DNA from: an uncultured Treponema sp.
Lineage (GTDB): Bacteria; Spirochaetota; Spirochaetia; Treponematales; Treponemataceae
Reading direction: 5' to 3'
NCBI GenBank assembly: GCA_937894335.1
Contig: CALCRU010000046.1
Location: 14,591-78,590 of the forward strand
DNA length: 64,000 bases
Under the pieces are notes generated by a model that ran no database searches, was not told the DNA's origin, and saw nothing but the letters and a program-made list of their open reading frames with translations. The translations under genes were made by a program, and so were the position numbers. Below, piece after piece: positions 9,556 to 17,439 of the stretch (within the stretch, counting starts at the first letter, position 1; each line of letters begins with the position of its first letter).

Positions 9556-10878
9556 CTATTTCTGTATTATAATCTCTATTTGAGTTTTTAGGCTAGATGA
9601 AGAAAGAATTTTTACTGATTCCGCAGAGGCTCCTCGGGAAAGGGCTTCCTGCCAGACCTGCTGAGCTTCCTGTGTGGTCTCTGCATAGACTGTAACCGAT
9701 GCTTTTGCATTTTGTCCAAGGCTTTTTGCAAGGGCATTAAATGTTTCATCTCTGTCTTCTTCTGGCAGATTAAGGTAAATGTGGAAAAGTGAATCTGACT
9801 CTTTGTTCTGGACGATTCCCGTAGTAACTTTTGTCTGTGTTCCAATCATCTGCTGACCGTTTCTTGTTCTGTCTTCTTCTTGAGGCACAAGCATAAAGCG
9901 TATGGTGTAGTTCTGCATGGAGATAAGGGGAATGCCACCGTCTGTGCTTCCGTCCCATGTAATTTTTCCAGGAACAGAGCCGCTTCCTTCCCAGGACTTG
10001 CAGACGCTTCCATCTTCGTCCAAAACTTCAACCTGCCAGCGATCGCTTTTGTATTCAAGATATTCGTAGGAAAGAGCAATTTCCAGTCCGCCGTTCTTTG
10101 CGCTTGAGGGAACAAACTGCGTCTTTGGAGAAACGGAAACATTTGCAACCGCCGGTCCCCATGTGCCTATGCTCTTCTTGTAACGGGAAGCTCCCCCTTC
10201 CTGTATGGAACGAACAATGCTTCCAGGGTAAATCCTAACTCCTGCATATGCCCTTGGAAACGAAACAAAAGAAATGCCTGCAAGGGAATCAAGGAAGACA
10301 GTGTAGTCTGCCCCAATGTAGGGAATAATCCAGTCCCTGCCAAACCAGAGTGAAATTTCAAAAGACATTTTTGCTACAAGGGCAAGTCCTTCTGGGTCAG
10401 GGAATTCTATTTTTGAAATTAGATCGTCATCTTTTGCCCTTGTTGAAGTGTAGAACGAAGCGTTTACAAAATTTACTCCTACGCCAAGTCCGGGAACAAA
10501 TTCTAGCCAGCGTGGAAGAAAATTCCATGTCGCTTTGTTAAGCACTTTCTGAACCCTTAGCATAAGGATGTTGTTGTTAAAGGTTACTAGCAGATTGTTT
10601 TGGTCCGCAGACTCCTGCCACATGTCACGAGTAACTTCCAGACCAAACATCCATCCGCCAAAGTTAAGACCCATTCCAGCAGAAAAATTTGCTCCGTAAG
10701 TCATAAGGTCGTAGCGCTTGAATTCGGTGCTAAAAAATCCCAAAGGGAAGGAAATGCCGCCGTTGCTTTCTATGTAAAAGTGATTTTCCTGCACCACATT
10801 ATCACCCTCTGCAAAAATCGGAGGTGCAAAAAGCGTGAGAAATAAAACTGATGTAACAGCAAAAAAGCGACACTTCAT
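9556..10878 (-). CDS. Exported probable envelope protein with barrel-like N-half and FlgD-like Ig fold
   Basis: I chose ATG at 10878, which gives a clean signal peptide ending near IFAEG and has GGAAGGG directly upstream. The longer frame from 10938 adds a non-signal N-terminus and nearly touches the divergent gene. The mature protein (about 420 residues) has glycine- and aromatic-rich strands up to about residue 230 that look like an outer-membrane beta barrel (MTYGANFSAGMGLNFGG, YIGADYTVF). A segment with the pattern SWEGSGSVPGKITWDG follows, typical of FlgD-type Ig domains. The C-terminal 75 residues are a separate alpha/beta module without a clear family; an OmpA-like role is possible but the peptidoglycan-binding signature is absent. 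It shares a 62-base divergent promoter region with the symporter gene. Confidence 0.7.
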   Translation of the reverse strand: MKCRFFAVTSVLFLTLFAPPIFAEGDNVVQENHFYIESNGGISFPLGFFSTEFKRYDLMTYGANFSAGMGLNFGGWMFGLEVTRDMWQESADQNNLLVTFNNNILMLRVQKVLNKATWNFLPRWLEFVPGLGVGVNFVNASFYTSTRAKDDDLISKIEFPDPEGLALVAKMSFEISLWFGRDWIIPYIGADYTVFLDSLAGISFVSFPRAYAGVRIYPGSIVRSIQEGGASRYKKSIGTWGPAVANVSVSPKTQFVPSSAKNGGLEIALSYEYLEYKSDRWQVEVLDEDGSVCKSWEGSGSVPGKITWDGSTDGGIPLISMQNYTIRFMLVPQEEDRTRNGQQMIGTQTKVTTGIVQNKESDSLFHIYLNLPEEDRDETFNALAKSLGQNAKASVTVYAETTQEAQQVWQEALSRGASAESVKILSSSSLKTQIEIIIQK

Positions 10879-10904
10879 CCCTTCCAATATCGGCAAATTC
10901 TCGC

Positions 10905-10910
10905 TATAAT
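10905..10910 (+). promoter_or_regulatory. Candidate -10 box, divergent promoter region
   Basis: TATAAT at 10905-10910 lies 30 bases before the symporter ATG. The same AT-rich island read on the minus strand offers TATATT/TATTAT for the 9556 gene, so the two genes probably share a back-to-back promoter. Confidence 0.5.
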
Positions 10911-10940
10911 ATAAGACAGATTTTTGTATAGGGTACATGT

Positions 10941-12494
10941 ATGATAAGTAAAATTCTTCTACTGATTATCTTCTTTGCTGTATTCGTCTGCGTGGGAATT
11001 CTCTGCAGGAAGCAGAGTACCGATGTAAACGGATTTGTTCTTGGAGGACGCTCTGTTGGTCCTTGGCTTACTGCCTTTGCGTACGGAACTTCGTATTTTT
11101 CTGCCGTTATTTTTGTAGGTTACGCAGGTCAGTTTGGATGGAGTTTTGGTCTTGCTTCCACATGGATTGGTTTGGGTAACGCATTCATTGGTTCTCTTTT
11201 GCCTTGGGCAATTCTTGGACGACGCACCAGAATCATGACTCAGCATCTAAACTCAAAGACAATGCCTGACTTTTTTGGTCAGCGTTACGACTCTAAAGGA
11301 TTAAAGATTGCCGCTTCTGCAATTACCTTTTTGTTTTTAATTCCATACACGGCTTCCCTCTTTAACGGACTTTCTCGTCTCTTCCGCATGGCATTCAACA
11401 TTGACTACGCAGTTTGCGTTGTGGTAATGGCTGTGCTTACTGCTGTCTATGTTATTGTAGGCGGATACATGGCAACTGCCGTAAACGATTTTATTCAGGG
11501 CATAGTAATGCTTGTGGGAATTGTTGCGGTAATTCTTGCGGTACTTTCCAAGCACGGCGGATTCATGCAGTCTGTAATAGAGATGTCCAAAATAGACAGC
11601 GGAGAACTTCAGGGCGGATTTGTTTCCTTCTTTGGACCTCAGCCTCTGTATCTGCTGGTGGTAGTTCTGCTTACTTCTTTGGGAACATGGGGTCTTCCTC
11701 AGATGGTAGGAAAATTCTATGCCATTAAAAATGAAGAGTCCATTAAGATAGGTACGCTAATTTCTACAGTGTTTGCAATCATTGTTGCTGGAGGATGCTA
11801 CTTCCTTGGAGGATTTGGCCGTCTCTTTACCACACAGGAAGCGGTAAGTGCGGAAGGTTTTGACAGTATTGTTCCAACCATGCTTTCTGGTCTTTCGGAC
11901 ATTCTTATTGGTGTTGTGCTCATCCTTGTCCTTTCTGCCTCCATGTCTACTCTTTCTTCTCTGGTGCTTACTTCCAGTTCAACTTTAACTTTGGACTTCC
12001 TTGGCTCATTCAAAAAGAAAAAGGCTGAAGAAAAAAGCAACATGCTTACCATGCGCATTTTTGTTGCAGTGTTCATAATAATTTCTGCAGTGATTGCGAT
12101 TGTTCAGGCAAAGAGTAGGGTAACATTTATTGCCCAGCTTATGGGAATTTCTTGGGGTGCGCTTTCTGGTTCATTCCTTGCTCCATTCCTTTACGGTCTT
12201 TACTGGAAAAAGACAAGCCGTGCAAGTGTTGTGGCATCTTTTGTGTTTGGAACGGTTGTCATGATTGTTCAGCTCTGCATTTCCTTGGGATGGATTCATG
12301 TGGGAGGAACCTTCCTTACATTCATCTTTAAGAACTCCCTGTATTCTGGCGTCTTCTGCATGCTAGCTTCAATTGTAATTGTTCCGCTGGTAAGCCTTGT
12401 TTCGCAAAAGACAAAACCAGCTGGCGTGGAGCAGATGTTTGCCTGCTACGATACAAAAGTTCAGGCGAGTGCAAAGGAAGTTCTTTCGGAATAG
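10941..12494 (+). CDS. Sodium:solute symporter family protein
   Basis: This 517-residue integral membrane protein has about 13 hydrophobic segments, as usual for the SSF family (PutP/SglT/PanF type), which couples Na+ influx to uptake of sugars, amino acids or organic acids. Recognisable family features include FVLGGRSVGPWLTAFAYGTS in the first helices, a WIGLGNAFIG segment, GLPQMVGKFYA near residue 250, and SASMSTLSSLVLTSSSTL near residue 335, which carries the serine/threonine residues of the second sodium site. The substrate cannot be read from sequence. The gene is monocistronic or leads into the FAD oxidoreductase 57 bases downstream. Confidence 0.9.
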   Translation: MISKILLLIIFFAVFVCVGILCRKQSTDVNGFVLGGRSVGPWLTAFAYGTSYFSAVIFVGYAGQFGWSFGLASTWIGLGNAFIGSLLPWAILGRRTRIMTQHLNSKTMPDFFGQRYDSKGLKIAASAITFLFLIPYTASLFNGLSRLFRMAFNIDYAVCVVVMAVLTAVYVIVGGYMATAVNDFIQGIVMLVGIVAVILAVLSKHGGFMQSVIEMSKIDSGELQGGFVSFFGPQPLYLLVVVLLTSLGTWGLPQMVGKFYAIKNEESIKIGTLISTVFAIIVAGGCYFLGGFGRLFTTQEAVSAEGFDSIVPTMLSGLSDILIGVVLILVLSASMSTLSSLVLTSSSTLTLDFLGSFKKKKAEEKSNMLTMRIFVAVFIIISAVIAIVQAKSRVTFIAQLMGISWGALSGSFLAPFLYGLYWKKTSRASVVASFVFGTVVMIVQLCISLGWIHVGGTFLTFIFKNSLYSGVFCMLASIVIVPLVSLVSQKTKPAGVEQMFACYDTKVQASAKEVLSE

Positions 12495-12516
12495 GATGAG
12501 CTTTTCAAAGTCTTCT

Positions 12517-12545
12517 TTGCAAACTGTAGCGCTTTATGGTACACT
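12517..12545 (+). promoter_or_regulatory. Promoter with extended -10, implying a leaderless mRNA
   Basis: TTGCAA at 12517-12522, a 17-base spacer and an extended -10 TGGTACACT ending at 12545 place the expected transcription start at or next to ATG 12552. No Shine-Dalgarno sequence is visible. Confidence 0.6.
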
Positions 12546-12551
12546 GACTGC

Positions 12552-14057
12552 ATGGACGCAAAAAAAATTATTGTCGTTGGCGCCGGCATTTCGGGGCTTA
12601 CTGCAGCAGTGTACTTGCAGCGCTCAGGCTGTGATGTTACCGTTTTAGAAAAGCATGTAATTCCAGGCGGACTTTCTACCAGCTGGACTCGCAAGGGTTT
12701 TTTCTTTGAAGGTGGAATGCACTGGCTTACTGGCTCTTCGCCCAAACTTCTTCTTAACCGGGTGTGGCATGAATCAGGTGCCCTTAAAGAAAACAATCCC
12801 ATTACAAACCGAGACCCCATTTACACTCTTGTTGACGGAGACAAAAGCATAAACCTTTGGCGTGATGTAAAGAAACTAAAGGCCGACCTTCTTGCTTATG
12901 CCCCCGAAGACAAAAAGGCCATAAACAGACTTTGCCGTGATGTAAAAATTATGAGCGCCGTTCATCTTCCCATAATGGATTTGCCAGGACTAAAGACAAG
13001 CCGTCACTGTAACGAACCTCTTTGGAACCTTATAAAAATGGCTCCTGCTGGTCTTCGCTACGGAAGTCTTGCCAAACAGACTTATGAAGAATATGTAAAT
13101 AAGTTTACAAATAAAAATGTTCGTCACCTTCTGATGAGCATAATCGGCTACAGGTACAATGCCCTTTCTCTTGTGTATACCATTGCGGCCTTTGCAAGCG
13201 GCGACTGCGGATTCCCTGAAGGCGGTTCCCTTAGAATGGCACAAAATCTTGCCGACACATTTACAAAACTTGGCGGAAAAATTCAGTACAACACCACTGT
13301 AGAAAAAGTTGTTGTAGAAAATGCAAAGACAAAAGGCGTTATGGTAAAGGGCAGCCTTCTTCCTTCCGATGCAGTTCTTGTTGCCTTTGACACCCGTACT
13401 GCTGTAGATACAATGTTTATACCTCCCCTTGAAGAAAAATGGGTTTACGCAATGCGCAAGAAAGTTGTTTCGGAGCAGAACATGTTTTTTGGTCTTGGCA
13501 TAAAGGCCAATCTGTCCAAGTATCCCTTTGGCATGGTAATTCCCTTTGACACTCCCTTTGAGGCCGGAGGAAATACCTTTAACGAAATAAGGATTAACAA
13601 CTATGCAGGAAAGCCGGGCTATGCTCCCGACGGATGTTCTACCGTAACATGTCTTCTCTTATGCGGATGTTATGACTGGTGGAAGGCAAAAAAGGCAGAC
13701 GGAACTTATAAAGATGAAAAGGAAAAACTTCTTGACCGCTTTATTGCAATGCTAGAAAGATACATTCCCGAAGTAAAGGGAAATGTAATTGCACGGGATC
13801 TTGCAACTCCATGCACTTACGAACGCTACACTGCAAGTTTTGAAGGCTCATGGATGAGTGTATGGCGGCCGGGGGATTCTTCCTTTGTGTTCCCGTCAAA
13901 GTCAAAGTCTGTCAAAGGACTTTATTTTGCAAGCGAGCGTAACCAGATGCCGGGAGGACTTCCTATCTGTGCGTGGGCGGGTCGTAAGGCTGCGCAAACA
14001 GTCTGCCGTGACTGGAAACTTACCTTTATGTGCGAGGACAAACAGAAGCATGAATAA
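12552..14057 (+). CDS. FAD-dependent oxidoreductase, phytoene desaturase (CrtI) / carotenoid isomerase-like
   Basis: This 501-residue protein has an N-terminal Rossmann dinucleotide motif GAGISG at residues 10-15, then an acidic strand end (VTVLEK) and PGGLSTSW, the classic CrtI/amine-oxidase FAD-binding start. The C-terminal segment MPGGLPICAWAGRKAA matches the closing FAD-contact motif of the same superfamily. Members desaturate or isomerise lipids and carotenoids, or saturate retinoids. No carotenoid synthesis genes are nearby, so the substrate is unknown. The 3' end overlaps the next gene by 8 bases, indicating translational coupling with the cation diffusion facilitator. Confidence 0.85.
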   Translation: MDAKKIIVVGAGISGLTAAVYLQRSGCDVTVLEKHVIPGGLSTSWTRKGFFFEGGMHWLTGSSPKLLLNRVWHESGALKENNPITNRDPIYTLVDGDKSINLWRDVKKLKADLLAYAPEDKKAINRLCRDVKIMSAVHLPIMDLPGLKTSRHCNEPLWNLIKMAPAGLRYGSLAKQTYEEYVNKFTNKNVRHLLMSIIGYRYNALSLVYTIAAFASGDCGFPEGGSLRMAQNLADTFTKLGGKIQYNTTVEKVVVENAKTKGVMVKGSLLPSDAVLVAFDTRTAVDTMFIPPLEEKWVYAMRKKVVSEQNMFFGLGIKANLSKYPFGMVIPFDTPFEAGGNTFNEIRINNYAGKPGYAPDGCSTVTCLLLCGCYDWWKAKKADGTYKDEKEKLLDRFIAMLERYIPEVKGNVIARDLATPCTYERYTASFEGSWMSVWRPGDSSFVFPSKSKSVKGLYFASERNQMPGGLPICAWAGRKAAQTVCRDWKLTFMCEDKQKHE

Positions 14058-15171
14058 AGAGCAGAACCGTGAGGCAGTAATAGTAAGGACAAGCGTTGTT
14101 GGAATTGTTGCAAATGTTTTCCTTGCGGCCTTTAAGGCGGCTGTTGGAATTCTTTCTTCTTCAATAGCGGTTGTGCTTGATGCCGTAAACAATGTAAGCG
14201 ATGCCCTTTCTTCGGTAATTACGATTATTGGTACAAAACTTGCAGGTAAGGCTCCAGATAAAAAACATCCCTACGGATACGGACGCATAGAATATCTTAC
14301 CGCTTTGGTAATAGCAGTCATTGTCCTTTATGCAGGTCTAACTTCCCTTGTGGAATCTGTAAAGAAAATTTTTAATCCTACAGAGCCTGACTATTCTACA
14401 ATTGCCCTTGTAATAATTGCGGTTGCAGTTGTCGTAAAAATTGCGCTGGGACTTTTTGTAAGAGACAGGGGAAAAAAAGTAAATTCTGACTCTTTAATCG
14501 CTTCGGGAACGGATGCACTTATGGACTCCATTATTTCTGCTTCCACTCTTGTTGCGGCTTTTGTTTTCATAGTCTTTCACATTTCGTTGGAGTCTTACCT
14601 TGGAGTAATCATTTCTATACTGATTATAAAGTCAGGAATAGAAATACTTAAGGACACACTTAGCGAAATTTTAGGCGAGCGTATAGAGGCTGATTTTTCT
14701 CATTCAATAAAGCAGACAATAAAAAATTGTTCCCCCGACATTCAGGGCGTGTTCGATTTAGATTTGCACAACTATGGTCCCGACCGTCTGCTTGGTTCAG
14801 TTCATGTGGAAGTTCCCGATGGATGGACTTCTGATAAAATTGATTTTCTTTCCAGAAAGATTCAGGAAGAAGTTTACGCAAAGCACGGAGTACTAATTTC
14901 TGCGGTAGGAGTGTATTCTGTAAACACTAGGGATGAAGAAGTCATTTTAATGCGCAACAAAGTTCATGACATGGCATTTTCCCACAAGCATGTAATGCAG
15001 ATTCACGGCTTTCATGTTGACAGGGAACATAAGCGCATGAGCTTTGATGTCATATTCAGCTTTGACTGTCCCAACTCCAAAGAGGAATATGCTGCCTTGT
15101 GCAGTGAAGTTGGCATGGCCTTTCCAGATTATAAAATTCAAATCAACATGGATTACGATATTTCGGACTAG
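14050..15171 (+). CDS. Cation diffusion facilitator family transporter
   Basis: I chose ATG 14050, which begins MNKEQNREA and gives 373 residues. The frame is open back to 13858, but that part is an out-of-frame reading of the oxidoreductase. The N-terminal half carries about six membrane helices with the family's metal-site helix (DAVNNVSDALSS) and the HPYGYGRIEYL loop. The C-terminal cytoplasmic domain is the usual ferredoxin-like dimerisation domain, extended by about 70 residues containing several His and Asp. CDF proteins export Zn, Mn, Fe or Co by proton antiport. The extra C-terminal tail is longer than in a standard member of about 300 residues. The next gene starts 3 bases after the stop. 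Confidence 0.9.
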   Translation: MNKEQNREAVIVRTSVVGIVANVFLAAFKAAVGILSSSIAVVLDAVNNVSDALSSVITIIGTKLAGKAPDKKHPYGYGRIEYLTALVIAVIVLYAGLTSLVESVKKIFNPTEPDYSTIALVIIAVAVVVKIALGLFVRDRGKKVNSDSLIASGTDALMDSIISASTLVAAFVFIVFHISLESYLGVIISILIIKSGIEILKDTLSEILGERIEADFSHSIKQTIKNCSPDIQGVFDLDLHNYGPDRLLGSVHVEVPDGWTSDKIDFLSRKIQEEVYAKHGVLISAVGVYSVNTRDEEVILMRNKVHDMAFSHKHVMQIHGFHVDREHKRMSFDVIFSFDCPNSKEEYAALCSEVGMAFPDYKIQINMDYDISD

Positions 15172-15174
15172 AAA

Positions 15175-15723
15175 ATGCTTTACATAATGCGACACGGAAA
15201 AACAGACTGGAACGAAAAAAGAAAACTCCAGGGACGAACAGACATTCCTCTTAACGAAGAAGGAATTGGCATGGCAAAAAAGGCGGCGGAAGAATGCAAA
15301 AACATTCACTTTGACATTTGCTACTGCTCTCCGCTGATTAGGGCAAGAACTACTGCGCAAATTGTCCTTGAGGGAAGAAATGTTCCCATAGTCACTGACG
15401 ACAGACTTGTGGAAATGGGCTTTGGAGAATACGAAGGCATAGAGCATTCATTTGAAATTCCTGACTGTCCCATAAACGAACTTTTTTATCATCCCGAAAA
15501 CTACAAGGGGATTGGCGGTGCCGAAACATTTGAAGAACTCTTTGCACGGACGGGTAGCTTTTTGCAGGAAGTTGTAAATCCTCTTCTTAAGCAGGGAAAG
15601 GACATTCTTATTGTAGGACACGGCGCAATGAACTGCAGCATAATCTGCCAGGTAAAGAACATTCCCCTAAAGGACTTTTGGAAAATCGGCATAGAAAACT
15701 GTAGGCTTTTTAAACTTTCTTAA
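15175..15723 (+). CDS. Histidine phosphatase family protein (phosphoglycerate mutase-like)
   Basis: This 182-residue protein starts with the signature MRHGKTDWN; Arg6-His7-Gly8 carry the phosphoryl-accepting histidine. LQGRTDIPLNEEG, SPLIRARTTAQIV and the second catalytic histidine in LIVGHGAMN near residue 150 follow. It is a cytoplasmic phosphatase or mutase of the GpmB/CobC branch; the substrate is undetermined. It lies 3 bases after the CDF transporter stop and is surely in the same transcript. Confidence 0.9.
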   Translation: MLYIMRHGKTDWNEKRKLQGRTDIPLNEEGIGMAKKAAEECKNIHFDICYCSPLIRARTTAQIVLEGRNVPIVTDDRLVEMGFGEYEGIEHSFEIPDCPINELFYHPENYKGIGGAETFEELFARTGSFLQEVVNPLLKQGKDILIVGHGAMNCSIICQVKNIPLKDFWKIGIENCRLFKLS

Positions 15724-15740
15724 TCTTAAGCGAAACTGTA

Positions 15741-15770
15741 TGTACAAAGGGTCGCTGTTTGGGGTAGAAT
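15741..15770 (+). promoter_or_regulatory. Promoter of cheX, leaderless type
   Basis: TGTACA at 15741-15746, an 18-base spacer and TAGAAT at 15765-15770. The ATG at 15777 begins six bases after the -10 box, where transcription itself should start, and no Shine-Dalgarno sequence is present. Confidence 0.55.
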
Positions 15771-15776
15771 AAGACC

Positions 15777-16235
15777 ATGGATGCGAAACTTATCAATGCT
15801 TTTTTAACAGAAGGAATGAACACCTTTGAGTCAATGTTTGGAATTAAAGCGACCAACAAGGAACCTCATATCCTTAATGTAACAAGCGGCCACCCCTGGG
15901 AAATTTCAGGATTGTTGGGCATAACGGGAAAGAGTAAGGGCGTTGTTGCCTTTAGACTTCATAAAACTCTGGCCAATAAAATGCTGGAACTCTCTGGACT
16001 GGAATGTACAAAAGAAAACTACGAAGAAATGTCCATAAGCCTTGTAAGCGAATTTACAAATGTCATAGCAGGTCATGCAGTTAGCGTGGTTCAGGACATG
16101 GATTTGGATATTTCGCCGCCATTCTGCGTCATGGGTCACAATCACGAAATTGCTTGGCCTAAAAACTATCCTGTAATTGCAATTCCCTTTGTAACCCAGC
16201 AGGGCCCCTTTGAGGTAGATGTCTGCTTCAAGTAG
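15777..16235 (+). CDS. cheX: Chemotaxis protein CheX (CheY-P phosphatase)
   Basis: This 152-residue protein matches CheX, the dimeric phosphatase that dephosphorylates CheY-P in spirochaetes and Thermotoga. The catalytic pair of the E-x2-N motif is visible as Glu92 and Asn95 in SEFTNVIAGHA. Flanking elements also fit: SGLLGITGKSKGVVAFR as the central beta strands and the closing IPFVTQQGPFEVDV strand. No other chemotaxis gene is in the window. Promoter spacing suggests a leaderless message. The gene is convergent with the DUF2812 gene, 33 bases apart. Confidence 0.92.
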   Translation: MDAKLINAFLTEGMNTFESMFGIKATNKEPHILNVTSGHPWEISGLLGITGKSKGVVAFRLHKTLANKMLELSGLECTKENYEEMSISLVSEFTNVIAGHAVSVVQDMDLDISPPFCVMGHNHEIAWPKNYPVIAIPFVTQQGPFEVDVCFK

Positions 16236-16268
16236 TAAGCAGAAAACTCGCCGGGGCAAAGATGTGCT

Positions 16269-16973
16269 CTAGCTGTTCTTTTTGCGCTGTTGAACGGTGT
16301 GCACTATGCCTGCAAGCATGGTTACTATTGCGATTGACATGATTACATAAAGTATCCAGTGTGTTTCTATGTGTTCTTTGCTGAGCAGGGCTACGCTGTT
16401 AAGCAGCATTCCCACAGAAAGCAAGGGAGACACCTGTCGTGACTGGTCTTCCTTTATGCCAGTCTTGCGCTCCTTTAGTTCCCTGATGATGTTTTTTGTG
16501 CGGACTATCATCCGTATGAATACAAATGCAAAGGCAAGGGCAACGCAGGCAAAGGCGGCAAACTCTATGCGATGCACGATTATTGCGGCAGACAAAAGAT
16601 ATGTGGCGCATAAAAGTTCTATGGCACCCACAATCTTAAACATCAGCAGGATTTTCTTATAGTTTCCAATTTGGGAATCTACATCAGAGTAGAGGACAAA
16701 TTCTCCTTCGGCAGCGCGCTTTCTTAGAATGACCCAGAAGCCCCACACCTGAACAACTTCTATGCCGGCTTCTTCCATGAAGCTTCTGTAATCCTTAGAA
16801 ACCGAACCAAGGCGTGAGCTAAAGTCCACCTGATAGACAAACTCGCCCTTTTCGCAGGGAGTAAATGTGTAAAATCCCATGAAGAAGTGTTTGAGAGTCC
16901 ATCCTTCCTGTGCCATTTTGTTAAGCCACAGTATTTCTTTGTCCTTGTCAAAATAAAGCCTGAATTTAGTCAT
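16269..16973 (-). CDS. DUF2812 domain membrane protein, partner of PadR
   Basis: In this 234-residue protein the N-terminal 75 residues form the DUF2812 domain (FDKDKEILWLNKMAQEGW, YQVDF). Two pairs of hydrophobic helices follow, near residues 98-140 and 185-228, separated by a charged stretch. DUF2812 proteins are typically encoded next to PadR regulators and are thought to act as membrane sensors or anti-factors; the mechanism is not established. AAGGAG of its ribosome site overlaps the padR stop codon, so the two are translated together. Confidence 0.85.
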   Translation of the reverse strand: MTKFRLYFDKDKEILWLNKMAQEGWTLKHFFMGFYTFTPCEKGEFVYQVDFSSRLGSVSKDYRSFMEEAGIEVVQVWGFWVILRKRAAEGEFVLYSDVDSQIGNYKKILLMFKIVGAIELLCATYLLSAAIIVHRIEFAAFACVALAFAFVFIRMIVRTKNIIRELKERKTGIKEDQSRQVSPLLSVGMLLNSVALLSKEHIETHWILYVIMSIAIVTMLAGIVHTVQQRKKNS

Positions 16974-16984
16974 TTTTTTACTCC

Positions 16985-17302
16985 TTAATCAGCTGAATTC
17001 ATTAGTTTTCCGTTTTCCAAAAGTTCGCCCAGTCGGGTAACTTCCTTTGCAAACGCCTCTTTTCCAAGAGGAGTAATAAGATATTCCTTCTTTTTGCGTG
17101 AGGAATCGTCCTCGCTGTAGATTTTAATCCATGAGCGCTTTTCCAGAGTCTGCAGGGCACCGTATAAAGTTCCAGCTCCCAGTTGAACCCTGCCCTTGGT
17201 AAGCCCTTCAACCTCCTGAATTATTCCGTAGCCGTGATTAGGCTTTCGCAGAGCAAGCAGGATGTAGTAAAAGGCTTCCGTAAGCGGAATGTCAGTATTC
17301 AT
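16985..17302 (-). CDS. PadR family transcriptional regulator
   Basis: This 105-residue winged-helix protein starts LTEAFYYILLALRKPNHGYGIIQEV and continues with LGAGTLYGALQTLEKRSWI and the wing (KKKEYLITPLGKEA). It is a PadR member of the short PadR-s2 type with a brief C-terminal helix for dimerisation. AGGAGG lies five bases before ATG 17302. Its own promoter at 17355-17383 is overlapped by four GATATATC-like sites, so autorepression is very likely. The DUF2812 gene follows directly. Confidence 0.93.
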   Translation of the reverse strand: MNTDIPLTEAFYYILLALRKPNHGYGIIQEVEGLTKGRVQLGAGTLYGALQTLEKRSWIKIYSEDDSSRKKKEYLITPLGKEAFAKEVTRLGELLENGKLMNSAD

Positions 17303-17322
17303 CAGAACCTCCTATCAGTTTA

Positions 17323-17377
17323 CGATGTATCGATTACCGATATATCATATAATCAATATATCACCAGTCGATATATC
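17323..17377. promoter_or_regulatory. Array of four palindromic PadR-type operators
   Basis: Four near-identical sites, CGATGTATC (17323), CGATATATC (17338), CAATATATC (17354) and CGATATATC (17369), are spaced 15, 16 and 15 bases apart. The core GATATATC is its own reverse complement. The third site covers the -10 box and the fourth fills the spacer next to the -35 box of the padR promoter; the first two lie in the padR leader. Assignment to PadR is inference from position. Confidence 0.7.
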
Positions 17378-17383
17378 TGTCAA
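17355..17383 (-). promoter_or_regulatory. padR promoter, consensus sigma-70 type
   Basis: Read on the minus strand: TTGACA (17383-17378), exactly 17 bases, then TATATT (17360-17355). The start of transcription would fall near 17348, giving a leader of about 46 bases with AGGAGG before the ATG. Confidence 0.8.
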
Positions 17384-17424
17384 TAGTTTTTTTAATTTTT
17401 TGTGTTTTTTTCTTCATTATGGTC

Positions 17425-17430
17425 TATACT
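17425..17430 (+). promoter_or_regulatory. Candidate -10 box of the S41 peptidase gene
   Basis: TATACT lies nine bases before ATG 17440; the -35 region is poor. If used, the message would have almost no leader. It lies 48 bases from the nearest GATATATC site, so PadR control of this gene is possible but not shown. Confidence 0.4.
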
Positions 17431-17439
17431 GTATGTGTT

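Noticed and set aside
13858..14049. Upstream extension of the cation diffusion facilitator
   Set aside because: This part overlaps the oxidoreductase out of frame; the membrane protein begins properly at ATG 14050.
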